Shown: positions 41,792-50,053 of the stretch, one piece after another
How positions within the stretch are numbered: the stretch's first letter is position 1
Layout of the letters: the number at the start of each line of letters is the position of its first letter
Assembly: GCF_014873705.1 (NCBI RefSeq)
Contig: NZ_JADBDS010000003.1
Span: forward strand, 1-64,000
Direction of reading: 5' to 3'
From: Mycobacterium sp. OAS707
Lineage (GTDB): Bacteria > Actinomycetota > Actinomycetes > Mycobacteriales > Mycobacteriaceae
Length of the DNA stretch: 64,000 bases
Translations under genes and position numbers: made by a program
Notes under the pieces: generated by a model
What the model was told of the DNA's origin: nothing
The model's input: only the letters and a program-made list of their open reading frames with translations
Database searches by the model: none

Positions 41792-42688
41792 TCATCGCGA
41801 GATCCCCAGCACCCGCAGCGCGTTGTCTTTGTAGACCAGGGGCACCACCGCCGGGTCCATGTTCAGCTCCTCGAAGTCGCGCCGCCAGCGGTCCATCTTG
41901 ATGTACGGGTAGTCGGTGCCGAAGAGCACCTTGGTGCGCAGCTGACGGTTGGCGGCGTGCACCAGTTGCGGCGGGAAGTACTTCGGCGACCAGCCACTCA
42001 GGTCGATGTAGACGTTGGTCTTGTGGGAGGCGATCGCGATCTGCGAGTCCACCCACGGCACCGCCGGATGGGCCATCACGATGGTCAGGTCGGGAAAGTC
42101 GGCGGCGACGTCGTCGAGCAGCATCGGATCGGAGTAGCGCAGCTTGATGCGATGCCCGCCGGGTAGCCCGGATCCGAGCCCGGTCTGCCCCGTGTGAAAC
42201 AACGCAGGCACTTTCGCTTCGGTGATCGCCTCATAGATCGGGTAGAAGCGGCGGTCGTTCGGCTCGAAGGCCTGCACGCTGGGGTGGAACTTGAAGCCCT
42301 TGACGCCGTAGTCGCGAACCAACTCGTGCACGCGGTGCACGGCGCGTCGCTCGTGCCACGGGTCCACGCTGCCGAACGGGATCAGCACGTCGTTGTTGCG
42401 GATCGCGCCCGCGACGAGGTCCTCGACGGAGTTCGGCACATGCCGCATTGCCGTCCGCGCGTCGATGGTGAACACCACCGCGGCCGTGTTCTGCCTGCGG
42501 TACTCGTCGGCAAGCGCGTCCACGCTCGACAACGCGCCGGGCCCCCGCCTGAAGTACTTTCCGACGGCGTCGACCAGTTCGTCGTCGTAGGCCTTGTGGC
42601 CGTGGCCATCGACCTCCACATGGGTGTGGATGTCGATGGCCGCGACACGCTCGAAATCGATACCGTATTCGTACTTTTCGCCGGGCAT
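41792..42688 (-). CDS. amidohydrolase family protein (ACMSD-like amidohydrolase 2)
   Basis: A 298-aa TIM-barrel metal enzyme. It has the N-terminal metal-binding DIHTHVE, then GFKFHPS, HTGQTG, MAHPAVPW and the C-terminal FGTDYPY with the conserved Asp. The family includes decarboxylases and hydrolases of aromatic and cyclic acids. It is the last gene of the leftward catabolic operon but also has its own TACACT -10 element 6 bp before ATG 42688. It ends at the VOC remnant. Confidence 0.9.
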   Translation of the reverse strand: MPGEKYEYGIDFERVAAIDIHTHVEVDGHGHKAYDDELVDAVGKYFRRGPGALSSVDALADEYRRQNTAAVVFTIDARTAMRHVPNSVEDLVAGAIRNNDVLIPFGSVDPWHERRAVHRVHELVRDYGVKGFKFHPSVQAFEPNDRRFYPIYEAITEAKVPALFHTGQTGLGSGLPGGHRIKLRYSDPMLLDDVAADFPDLTIVMAHPAVPWVDSQIAIASHKTNVYIDLSGWSPKYFPPQLVHAANRQLRTKVLFGTDYPYIKMDRWRRDFEELNMDPAVVPLVYKDNALRVLGISR

Positions 42689-42694
42689 GGCCGC

Positions 42695-42700
42695 AGTGTA
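42695..42700 (-). promoter_or_regulatory. -10 element of the amidohydrolase gene (leaderless)
   Basis: On the minus strand TACACT lies 6 bp before ATG 42688, in the 18-bp gap after the aldehyde dehydrogenase gene. Confidence 0.45.
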
Positions 42701-42706
42701 TTGCGA

Positions 42707-44131
42707 TTACTCCGGCGCGTAGCCCAGGGCCGCCTTGGTCTCCAGATACTCGTCGAACGCGAACTGGCCCCACTCGCGCCCGTTGCCGCTGCGCTTGTAC
42801 CCGCCGAACGGCGCGTTCATGTCGAAGCCGTGGTTGATCGCGACGGACCCGGCGCGGATCTTCCGCGCGATCGCGCGAGCCTGCTCGAGGTCCGCGCCCG
42901 AAACATAGCCGGCCAGACCATATTCCGTGTCGTTGGCGATCTCCAGCGCCTGATCCAGGTCGTCGTAGCCGAGTATGCACAGCACCGGCCCGAAGATCTC
43001 TTCGCGCGCGATGGTCATGTCGTTCTTCACGTCCGCGAACACCGTCGGCTTGACGTAGTACCCGGTGTCGAGTCCGTCGGGTCGGCCAGGGCCGCCCACC
43101 ACCACGGTGGCGCCCTCGTCGATGCCCTTCTGGATCAAGCCCTGGATCTTGTCGTACTGGGCTTTGGACGCCACCGGCCCGATAGCGGACTTCTCGCCGG
43201 GGTCACCGACCTTGACCTGTTCGGCGGTTGCCTTCGCGACCGCAACGGCCTCGTCCCTGCGTGAGTTCGGCACCAGCATGCGCGACGGCGCATTGCAGCT
43301 CTGCCCGCTGTTCATCATCATCACCGAAACGCCCGCGGCCACGCTCTTGGCGAAGTCCTCGTCGTCGAGCACGATGTTCGGGCTCTTTCCGCCCAACTCC
43401 TGGCTGACCCGCTTGACCGTCGCGGCCGCATTGCGGGCGACCTCGACGCCTGCGCGCGTCGATCCGGTGAACGACACCATGTCGATGTCCGGATGGCTCG
43501 ACAGCGCTTCGCCAACGCCGGGACCGTCGCCGTAGACAAGGTTGTACACCCCCGCGGGAACGCCTGCGGCATCGAGGATTTCGGTGAAGATCTGCGCGGA
43601 GTACGGCGCGACCTCCGACGGCTTGAGCACCATCGTGCAGCCGGTCGCCAGCGCGGGGTACACCTTGACCGCGATCTGGTTGATCGGCCAGTTCCATGGC
43701 GTGATCAACCCGCACACGCCGATCGGCTCCTTCACCACCAGCGTGCTGCCGTGCTGCTGTTCGAACTCGAAGTTCTTCAGCACGTCGATGGCCGTCATCA
43801 GATGGCCGAGACCGAGATTCACCTGCGGGCCCGCGGCAAGGGACGGCGGCGCGCCCATCTCCTCGGTCACCGCGTCGGCCAGGTCGGCTGTCCGCTTCTG
43901 GTATTCGCCCAGGATGGCCTGCAGCACGTCGAGGCGCTCCTCGCGGCTGGTCTGCGACCAGGTGCCGAAGGCCCTTCGGGCCGCGCTGACGGCCTTGTCG
44001 ACGTCGGCCGCAGCGCCGAGTGCGATCTTGCCGGACACCTGTTCGGTCGCCGGGTTGTCGACGTCCAGCGACTTCGGCTCGACCGGATCGACCCACTGAC
44101 CGTCGATGTAGAACTTCAAATATTCGCGCAT
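42707..44131 (-). CDS. NAD(P)-dependent aldehyde dehydrogenase
   Basis: A 474-aa aldehyde dehydrogenase that oxidises an aldehyde to a carboxylate. Visible motifs are TPWNWP, the catalytic Glu in QELGGKSP, the nucleophilic Cys in GQSCNAPSR and EIFGPVL. ATG 44131 has a GGGAAAGG site. It lies 15 bp downstream of the ThDP enzyme gene, so it probably oxidises the aldehyde released by that enzyme. Confidence 0.95.
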   Translation of the reverse strand: MREYLKFYIDGQWVDPVEPKSLDVDNPATEQVSGKIALGAAADVDKAVSAARRAFGTWSQTSREERLDVLQAILGEYQKRTADLADAVTEEMGAPPSLAAGPQVNLGLGHLMTAIDVLKNFEFEQQHGSTLVVKEPIGVCGLITPWNWPINQIAVKVYPALATGCTMVLKPSEVAPYSAQIFTEILDAAGVPAGVYNLVYGDGPGVGEALSSHPDIDMVSFTGSTRAGVEVARNAAATVKRVSQELGGKSPNIVLDDEDFAKSVAAGVSVMMMNSGQSCNAPSRMLVPNSRRDEAVAVAKATAEQVKVGDPGEKSAIGPVASKAQYDKIQGLIQKGIDEGATVVVGGPGRPDGLDTGYYVKPTVFADVKNDMTIAREEIFGPVLCILGYDDLDQALEIANDTEYGLAGYVSGADLEQARAIARKIRAGSVAINHGFDMNAPFGGYKRSGNGREWGQFAFDEYLETKAALGYAPE

Positions 44132-44146
44132 ATCGCCAACCTTTCC

Positions 44147-45853
44147 CTACTGAGTACCTTCGGCGTACCAGGTTCTGAATTCGTCGTATTTCGGCATTTC
44201 CTCCGAGTTGGCCTTCGGGTCGATGCAGACGTGCACGACGGCGGTCTTGCCGCTGGCGTACGCCCGCTCGATGGCCGGGCCGATCTCGTCGTCCTTCTCG
44301 ACGTATTCGCCGTGGCAGCCGAAGCCCTCGGCGATCTTGTCGAACCGCACGTCCTTGCTCCAGTGCACGCCGGGCTGCGGCGACGGCTGTTCGAAGGTGC
44401 GCTTGTAGACGCCCACCTCGAGCCCCCACTGGTGATCGACGCCGACCACGCACACCAACGGCAGGTTCTGTCGCGCGGCGGTCTCGAGTTCGGCGATGTG
44501 GAACAGGAAGGCCGAGTCGCTGGTGAGCAACATGACCGGACGCTTGCCGCCGTCGGCGACCGAGGCGCCCACCGCATAGGGCAGCCCGGTGCCGAGATGG
44601 CCGAAGTTCTGGTTCCAGATCACGTCGCGCGGCTTGGCCTGCGAGTAGGTCCATTGAAAGATCACGGTGGCCCCGCCGTCGCGCACGAGTATGCCGTCCT
44701 TCGGGAACGCCTTGGTGGCCTCGACGACGTAGCGGGCGGGGTGCACCGGAGTGCTGCCCGTCGGCGCGTTCTCGGCCAGCTGCGCCAGTTCTTCGGCGTC
44801 TTTCTTGATCAGCACGTCCAGATTCGGGGCGGGGTGCCTGGGATTCTCTCTGAGCGCCTCGACCAGTTGCGGGACGACCCCACGCAGATCGCCCACCAAC
44901 GGCACGTCGATCGGCCGGTTCACCCCGATGGCCGTCGGGTCCTGCTCGACGTAGATCCATTTGCGAATGTCGTTGCGCGGGGCCCAATGCCGGGTCCTGC
45001 CGTAGTGCACCGGCTCACCCAACTCGGTGCCAAGCGCGACGCACAGGTCGGAGTTGACGACCGCTTCGACGGCCGACGGCGAGAAGCCGTAGGCGAACGT
45101 CCTGTCCTCCAGCCCCGGAATGAACGAGGTGCCGCCGGAGGTCTGGATGACCGGGCACGCCATCAGGTCGGCCAGTTCCTTGACCGCGGCCTGGCTGCGC
45201 GACGTGTGAACGCCGTGGCCCACCAACAGGATCGGGCTGTCCGCCTCGCGAATCAGCTTCGCGGCCTCGGCCACCTCCGGCGCACCTGCGCCCTGGTTGA
45301 CCAGGCGATAACGATGCGGCGGCGGAGCGTCGGCGACATCGAGTTCCTCCAGCAGCACGTGCGATGGATATTCGATGTAGGTCGGGCCAGGGGTGCCCGA
45401 CATCGCCCGCCGGATCGCTTCGTGGACGATCTCGTCGGTCTGGTCGGCGTACTCGATCGACGCGCTGTACTTCACGGACGCCGCGAAAAGTGGCTCCTGA
45501 CGGACGAATTGGATGCGACCGCGCCGAACCCGGCGCTCGGTGATGCGCGCTCGTTGACCACCGATGAAGATCACCGGGGAGTTCTCCACCTTGGCGCACA
45601 TCATCGCACCCGCGATGTTGGCCATCCCCGGTCCGAGGGTGCCGATGCACAGGCCGGGCCCGCCGGTCATGCGTGACACCGCCTCGGCCATGAAGCCTGC
45701 GCTCAACTCGTGGTGCGGCGCGACGACAGACCAACCGCGCGCATCCGCCTCGGCGAACATGTGCACGAAGTTCGGGTCGGGTATCCCGAACAACGTATTG
45801 ACACCCTCGGCCTCGAACAGGTCGAGAATGCGTTTGTACACGGGTACGGCCAT
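44147..45853 (-). CDS. thiamine diphosphate-dependent enzyme (acetolactate synthase / 2-hydroxyacyl-CoA lyase superfamily)
   Basis: A 568-aa three-domain ThDP enzyme. The catalytic-type Glu is in PHHELSAGFMAEA, the central domain is of the TPP_M type, and the C-terminal cofactor motif reads SDSAFLFHIAELETAARQN. The DSAF form resembles oxalyl-CoA decarboxylase and 2-hydroxyacyl-CoA lyase more than the GDGSF seen in acetolactate synthase, but the usual first Gly is Ser. With the next gene an aldehyde dehydrogenase, decarboxylation or lyase chemistry that makes an aldehyde is likely. It is unlikely to be the biosynthetic acetolactate synthase. Confidence 0.85.
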   Translation of the reverse strand: MAVPVYKRILDLFEAEGVNTLFGIPDPNFVHMFAEADARGWSVVAPHHELSAGFMAEAVSRMTGGPGLCIGTLGPGMANIAGAMMCAKVENSPVIFIGGQRARITERRVRRGRIQFVRQEPLFAASVKYSASIEYADQTDEIVHEAIRRAMSGTPGPTYIEYPSHVLLEELDVADAPPPHRYRLVNQGAGAPEVAEAAKLIREADSPILLVGHGVHTSRSQAAVKELADLMACPVIQTSGGTSFIPGLEDRTFAYGFSPSAVEAVVNSDLCVALGTELGEPVHYGRTRHWAPRNDIRKWIYVEQDPTAIGVNRPIDVPLVGDLRGVVPQLVEALRENPRHPAPNLDVLIKKDAEELAQLAENAPTGSTPVHPARYVVEATKAFPKDGILVRDGGATVIFQWTYSQAKPRDVIWNQNFGHLGTGLPYAVGASVADGGKRPVMLLTSDSAFLFHIAELETAARQNLPLVCVVGVDHQWGLEVGVYKRTFEQPSPQPGVHWSKDVRFDKIAEGFGCHGEYVEKDDEIGPAIERAYASGKTAVVHVCIDPKANSEEMPKYDEFRTWYAEGTQ

Positions 45854-45868
45854 TTATCGAAACTCCTT

Positions 45869-46813
45869 TTACAGATAGCGTTTAGCCAGTTCTTTGCGGT
45901 GATCCGCCGGCGAGCCGAACAGCGAACGATTGAGTGCGGCGCGTTTGAGGTAGACGTGGATGCCGCTTTCCCACGTGTAGCCGATGCCGCCGTGCAGTTG
46001 CATGGCTTTACCGACGACGTCGACGGCCGTGCCGCAGGCATAGGACTTCGCCATCGCGGCGGCCGCGTGGGCATCCGCACCATCCCCGGCGATCGCTTGC
46101 ACCGCGGCGCCGACAAGTTGACGTGACACCGCGATGCCGACCGCCATGTCGGCGCACGCATGCTTGACGGCCTGGAACGATCCGATCGGCCTGCCGAACT
46201 GCTGGCGCACCTTCGCATAGCCGACCGTCGCGGAAAGCATTGCCTCACAAAGTCCCAGGCTGTCGCAGGCGACGGCGACGGCGGCACGGTCGAGCAACCC
46301 GCGGACGGTCGCGCCTTCGCGAAACCGGAGTCGCTCCGAGACCTCCACCTCACGGACCGAAGCCAGGCGGCGAGTCTCGTCGAGCACGGGTTGCGGCGTG
46401 ACCGTCGCAGTGCCGACGTCGACCCCGTCGTCGGTGACCACCAGAACCCGGTCGGCGCCCTCGGCGTCGGGCACGAACTCCGACTCGAAGACAACGGCGA
46501 TTCTGACTGAGCCAGACGCCACATCGGCCAGCAGCCGATCGCGGGTTTGACTGGGCTGCAATGCATTCAGGGCTCCGACGGCCAGCACGGCGCTGCCCAG
46601 GTAGTTGTTGGCGCTGGCGGCGCGGCCCATCTCTTCGCAGATGACGGCCACCTCGGCGAACGTCGCGCCCGCACCACCGAACTGTTCGGGCACCTCGAGC
46701 CCCACCCAGCCCGCGTCGACAAGTGACGACCAGTCCACGGCCCGGTCCTTGGCGAGCAGGTCGCCCGCGACCGACCGCAATTCGGCGTGGAACTCCGCGA
46801 AATCGGGCGCCAT
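45869..46813 (-). CDS. acyl-CoA dehydrogenase, small subunit type (S2)
   Basis: A 314-aa acyl-CoA dehydrogenase-fold protein about 75 residues shorter than typical. The family C-terminal region is recognisable (YAKVRQQFGRPIGSFQAVKH; MQLHGGIGYTWES). At the helix position where the large partner has its catalytic Glu (xER), this protein has none. It starts on the overlapping TGATG with the large gene before it. By analogy with ChsE-type heterotetramers of steroid degradation it is likely the non-catalytic partner of the 46813-47985 product. Confidence 0.88.
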   Translation of the reverse strand: MAPDFAEFHAELRSVAGDLLAKDRAVDWSSLVDAGWVGLEVPEQFGGAGATFAEVAVICEEMGRAASANNYLGSAVLAVGALNALQPSQTRDRLLADVASGSVRIAVVFESEFVPDAEGADRVLVVTDDGVDVGTATVTPQPVLDETRRLASVREVEVSERLRFREGATVRGLLDRAAVAVACDSLGLCEAMLSATVGYAKVRQQFGRPIGSFQAVKHACADMAVGIAVSRQLVGAAVQAIAGDGADAHAAAAMAKSYACGTAVDVVGKAMQLHGGIGYTWESGIHVYLKRAALNRSLFGSPADHRKELAKRYL

Positions 46814-47985
46814 CACACCGCACTCGGTTCCCGGGGCAACCCCAGTCCGCGCTCGCCGATGATGGTCCGCTGGATCTCGCTCGAGCCGCCGGGGATCGTC
46901 CACTCCCACGAGCCGATGAAGTCCAGCATCCACGAACCGGACTCCCACCCGCTCGACATCGGCTTGGCCAGCCGGGTATGCGCGGCCATCCCGCCGATCT
47001 CGGCGCCGAAGTCGGTGAGGCGCTGCAGCAGCTCGCTGTAGAGCAGCTTGACGATCGACGCGTCGGCAGGACCCCCGGTGCCAGCCTCGCTGTCTTCGAC
47101 CACTTTTCGGCACAGCCCCCGCAGGCCGGTGATCTCGATGTCGAACTGCGCCAGCCGGTCGGCGACGACAGGGTCGTCGACCGGGGCCGCCTGCACCAGC
47201 CAGCGGAAGCCCGCGTTGCCGAGGCGCTCGGCCAGTTCGAGCATGGTCAGGCCGCGCTCGGCGCCCAACGTCGCCTGCGCCACCTGCCATCCGGCGTTCT
47301 CGGCGCCGACGAGGTTGGCGGCCGGGATCTCGATGTCATTGAGGAAGATCTCACAGAAGTGTGAGTCACCGATGGCATTGCGGATCGGCCGCACCTCGAC
47401 GCCGGGCGTGGTCATGTCGAGCAGGAAGTACGAAATGCCTTTGCGCTTACGGGCATCCGGGTCGGTGCGCGCCAGCAGCAGACACCAGTCGGCGTGCTTG
47501 CCGCCGCTGGCCCACAGTTTCTGACCGTTGACGACATACGAGTCGCCGACGCGCCGCGCCGATGTCCGCAGGCTGGCCAGGTCGGAGCCGGCCTCAGGCT
47601 CGGAGAACCCCTGCACCCAGATCTCGCCGTCGAGGATGGCAGGCAGATGCCGTCGGCGTTGCTCGTCGGTGCCTGCGGCGAGCAGGGTGGCGGCCGCGTG
47701 GTGGATACCGACGAACGCCAGCACCAGTCGGGGCGCGTCGTGCGCGGCCAGTTCCTGGTACAGCACGATCTGCTCGGACACCGACAGTCCGCCGCCCCAT
47801 TCGCGCGGCCAGTGCGGCACCGCGTACCCGGCGCTGCGCAGTTCGGCGAACCACGACTTCTGGAAGCGGACGAACTCGTCGTCGTCGACGCCGGTCTGCT
47901 GCTCGCGCCAGTCCTGCGGTATGTGGTCCTCGCACCACCGGCGGACAGTCGCGCGGAAGGCGTCGAGATCGGCGGAGTAGTTCAC
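46813..47985 (-). CDS. acyl-CoA dehydrogenase, catalytic subunit type (L2)
   Basis: A 390-aa flavoprotein introducing an alpha-beta double bond in an acyl-CoA. WVQGFSEPEAGSDLASLRT and a C-terminal GGSSEIQR are typical. The general-base Glu is expected at E243 in GAERGL, the position used by isovaleryl-CoA and ChsE-type enzymes; the alternative position late in the chain is Gly. GTG 47985 overlaps the preceding stop by 4 bp (GTGA). It is paired with the 314-aa protein downstream. Confidence 0.93.
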   Translation of the reverse strand: MNYSADLDAFRATVRRWCEDHIPQDWREQQTGVDDDEFVRFQKSWFAELRSAGYAVPHWPREWGGGLSVSEQIVLYQELAAHDAPRLVLAFVGIHHAAATLLAAGTDEQRRRHLPAILDGEIWVQGFSEPEAGSDLASLRTSARRVGDSYVVNGQKLWASGGKHADWCLLLARTDPDARKRKGISYFLLDMTTPGVEVRPIRNAIGDSHFCEIFLNDIEIPAANLVGAENAGWQVAQATLGAERGLTMLELAERLGNAGFRWLVQAAPVDDPVVADRLAQFDIEITGLRGLCRKVVEDSEAGTGGPADASIVKLLYSELLQRLTDFGAEIGGMAAHTRLAKPMSSGWESGSWMLDFIGSWEWTIPGGSSEIQRTIIGERGLGLPREPSAV

Positions 47986-48899
47986 GAGAACAGTCCCGTC
48001 AGGCCCGTGCCGCCGACTCGCCGGGTCAGCTCGTCGCGGGTGGCCGACAGTCCCAGCGGCAGCCGCCGCAGTGGTTGGCTGTAGCGCGACAGCCACGACA
48101 GTGTGGTCTCGTCACAGAAACCGACCGCGCCGTGCAGTTGATGGCAGACCCGGAAGACGACCTCGGCGGCCTCGATCGCCGACATCCGCAGTGCCAGAGC
48201 GTCATCGGTCGCCTCGGGCCGATCGGTCGCGATGCTCCACAGCGCGTATTTGGCGAGGATCTCCAAGCCGCTGCGCTCGACCTCGGCGTCGGTCAGCTGG
48301 AACTGCACACCTTGGAAGGACGACAGTGTCTGCCCGAATTGCTTGCGCAGGCTCACATGCGCGATGGTCAGCTCCAGTGCGCGGTCGAGCATGCCCAGCA
48401 GCGTCCAACATGGCAGCACCAGACCGAGCGCGACGTCGCCTGCCCCGTTGTCGTCGACGGAGGACAACTCGAGTTCGGCCACGAAGCCCGACGCCGCCGC
48501 GCCGTGGCCGGTCACTCTGCTGCGCACACCCGCCAAAGAAACTGCGGCCCAGGTCGATTCCAGGCCGGCGACTACACCGGACGGTCGATTGTCGGCCACG
48601 ACGATCAGCCCGTCGACATCCAGATCGGTTGGTTTGGCGAGGCGCTCAGCGACCGGATACGGCAACGCCCAGTACCCCGCACTGCGGCACAGTGCCGCAG
48701 CGGCCTCGAGCCCGTCGACGTCGCTGCGAGCGTCGAGGTCCCATGCTCCGAGCTCACTGAGCACCGGCCCGGCAAGTAACTCGCGCAGATCCGGTTTGGC
48801 CTCGGCCTGCTGTACCAGCTGGTCGCCGCCCGCGGCTTCGAAAGCCCGAAGTGCTTGTCTACCATATTCTTTGGCGTCGTCGCCGAGGTCAAGCATCAT
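47982..48899 (-). CDS. acyl-CoA dehydrogenase, small subunit type (S1)
   Basis: A 305-aa protein with a weakly conserved N-terminus and the clear C-terminal acyl-CoA dehydrogenase helices (VSLRKQFGQTLSSFQGVQFQ; CHQLHGAVGFCDE). The catalytic Glu position of the large partner is not conserved. ATG 48899 overlaps the stop of the catalytic gene before it (ATGA). It likely forms an alpha2-beta2 enzyme with the 48896-50053 product. Confidence 0.88.
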   Translation of the reverse strand: MMLDLGDDAKEYGRQALRAFEAAGGDQLVQQAEAKPDLRELLAGPVLSELGAWDLDARSDVDGLEAAAALCRSAGYWALPYPVAERLAKPTDLDVDGLIVVADNRPSGVVAGLESTWAAVSLAGVRSRVTGHGAAASGFVAELELSSVDDNGAGDVALGLVLPCWTLLGMLDRALELTIAHVSLRKQFGQTLSSFQGVQFQLTDAEVERSGLEILAKYALWSIATDRPEATDDALALRMSAIEAAEVVFRVCHQLHGAVGFCDETTLSWLSRYSQPLRRLPLGLSATRDELTRRVGGTGLTGLFS

Positions 48900-50053
48900 T
48901 TCGCGCCCGCCAGCAACGCCCGCGACAGCAGGATGCGCTGCATCTCGATGCTGCCGGACGAGACCGTCGATGCCTGCGAATAGCGCCAGTGGTCCTCGAC
49001 TTCGCCGAGGAACCATTTCGCTCGCGGGTCCTCGTGTCCCACCTCTGCCGCGATGTCCATCAACACTTCGGCGCTGTCCTGGTCGAGTTTGGTGACCGCG
49101 ATCCGGTATGCCGCGGCGTCGCCCGGCTGGATGCGCCCGCTGCTCTGCAGATCGACGACCCGGTAGGCCATCAGGCGGGCGCGACGGCAGTGCGTGAGCA
49201 TGCGCACCCAGCGTGCCCGCAGTTCTGCCGGCAGGCCGTCCCACCGGTCGCCGAGTACCGCTGGCGCGGCTGACAACAGCCGCTCGCAGCGCGCATAGCG
49301 TGCGATGCCGACGCGCTCGAAGGACATCACGTCCTGCACGATCGACCAGCCCGCATCGACGGTGCCGAGCACGTCGGCCTCGGTCACCCGCAGGTCGTCG
49401 AAGAACACCTCGTTGAGATGGTGCGGTCCCAACATGGCGCGGATCGGGCGGACCTGGATGGCCGGATCATCCATGGGCACAAGGAAAATCGTCAGGCCCT
49501 GCTGCTTCTTCTCGCCTTTGCTGGTCCGCGCCAGCAGGAAGCACCACTGCGCCATGGTGGCGTAGGACGTCCAGATCTTCTGTCCGCTGACCAGCCAGCC
49601 GTCGTCGTCGCGACGGGCGGTCGTGCGCAGCGAGGCGAGGTCCGATCCCGCCTCCGGCTCGGAAAAGCCTTGGCACCAGATCGCGTCGCCGCGGGCGATG
49701 GGCGGGAGGTGCTTGCGCTGCTGCTCTTCTGTGCCGTGACGCATGATGATCGGGCCGACCCAGTTCACGCCCATGTACTGCGCACCGCGGGGTTCGTGGT
49801 GCGCCCACATTTCCTCGCGCACCACCGTCTGCTCCCATACCGACGCGCCTGCGCCGCCGAACTCCTCCGGCCAGGCCAGGCACAGCAGATTGCGCTCGGC
49901 AAGCGTCCGGCAGAACTGCTGCGCGGTCTCGAGATCGGCGGGGTTGTCGGTGAAGGCGCCCAAATAGTGCTCAGGCACATGTGTTTTCACCAAGTCGCGT
50001 AGCTCACGGCGAAGGTCGCCCGCCTGCTGACCCATCTCGAAATCCATGCTCAT
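48896..50053 (-). CDS. acyl-CoA dehydrogenase, catalytic subunit type (L1)
   Basis: A 385-aa flavoprotein of the FadE17/FadE26-like mycobacterial group. Motifs are WCQGFSEPEAGSDLASLRTT, KIWTSYA and C-terminal SSGSIEMQR. The base Glu is expected at E246 in SFERVG, the same place as in ChsE4-like enzymes. It has a second in-frame ATG at 50047. Its start overlaps the CoA-transferase stop by 4 bp, so it is coupled to the genes on both sides. Confidence 0.93.
   Translation of the reverse strand: MSMDFEMGQQAGDLRRELRDLVKTHVPEHYLGAFTDNPADLETAQQFCRTLAERNLLCLAWPEEFGGAGASVWEQTVVREEMWAHHEPRGAQYMGVNWVGPIIMRHGTEEQQRKHLPPIARGDAIWCQGFSEPEAGSDLASLRTTARRDDDGWLVSGQKIWTSYATMAQWCFLLARTSKGEKKQQGLTIFLVPMDDPAIQVRPIRAMLGPHHLNEVFFDDLRVTEADVLGTVDAGWSIVQDVMSFERVGIARYARCERLLSAAPAVLGDRWDGLPAELRARWVRMLTHCRRARLMAYRVVDLQSSGRIQPGDAAAYRIAVTKLDQDSAEVLMDIAAEVGHEDPRAKWFLGEVEDHWRYSQASTVSSGSIEMQRILLSRALLAGAK

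Noticed and set aside
43493..45676. A 727-codon open frame on the plus strand
   Set aside because: It lies antisense to the ThDP and aldehyde dehydrogenase genes, its translation is Arg/His/Val-rich without any domain, and the minus-strand products have clear catalytic motifs.
44147..45853. Biosynthetic acetolactate synthase large subunit (ilvB)
   Set aside because: It is inside a catabolic operon, has no small subunit gene beside it, and its cofactor motif has DSAF rather than the GDGSF-type sequence.
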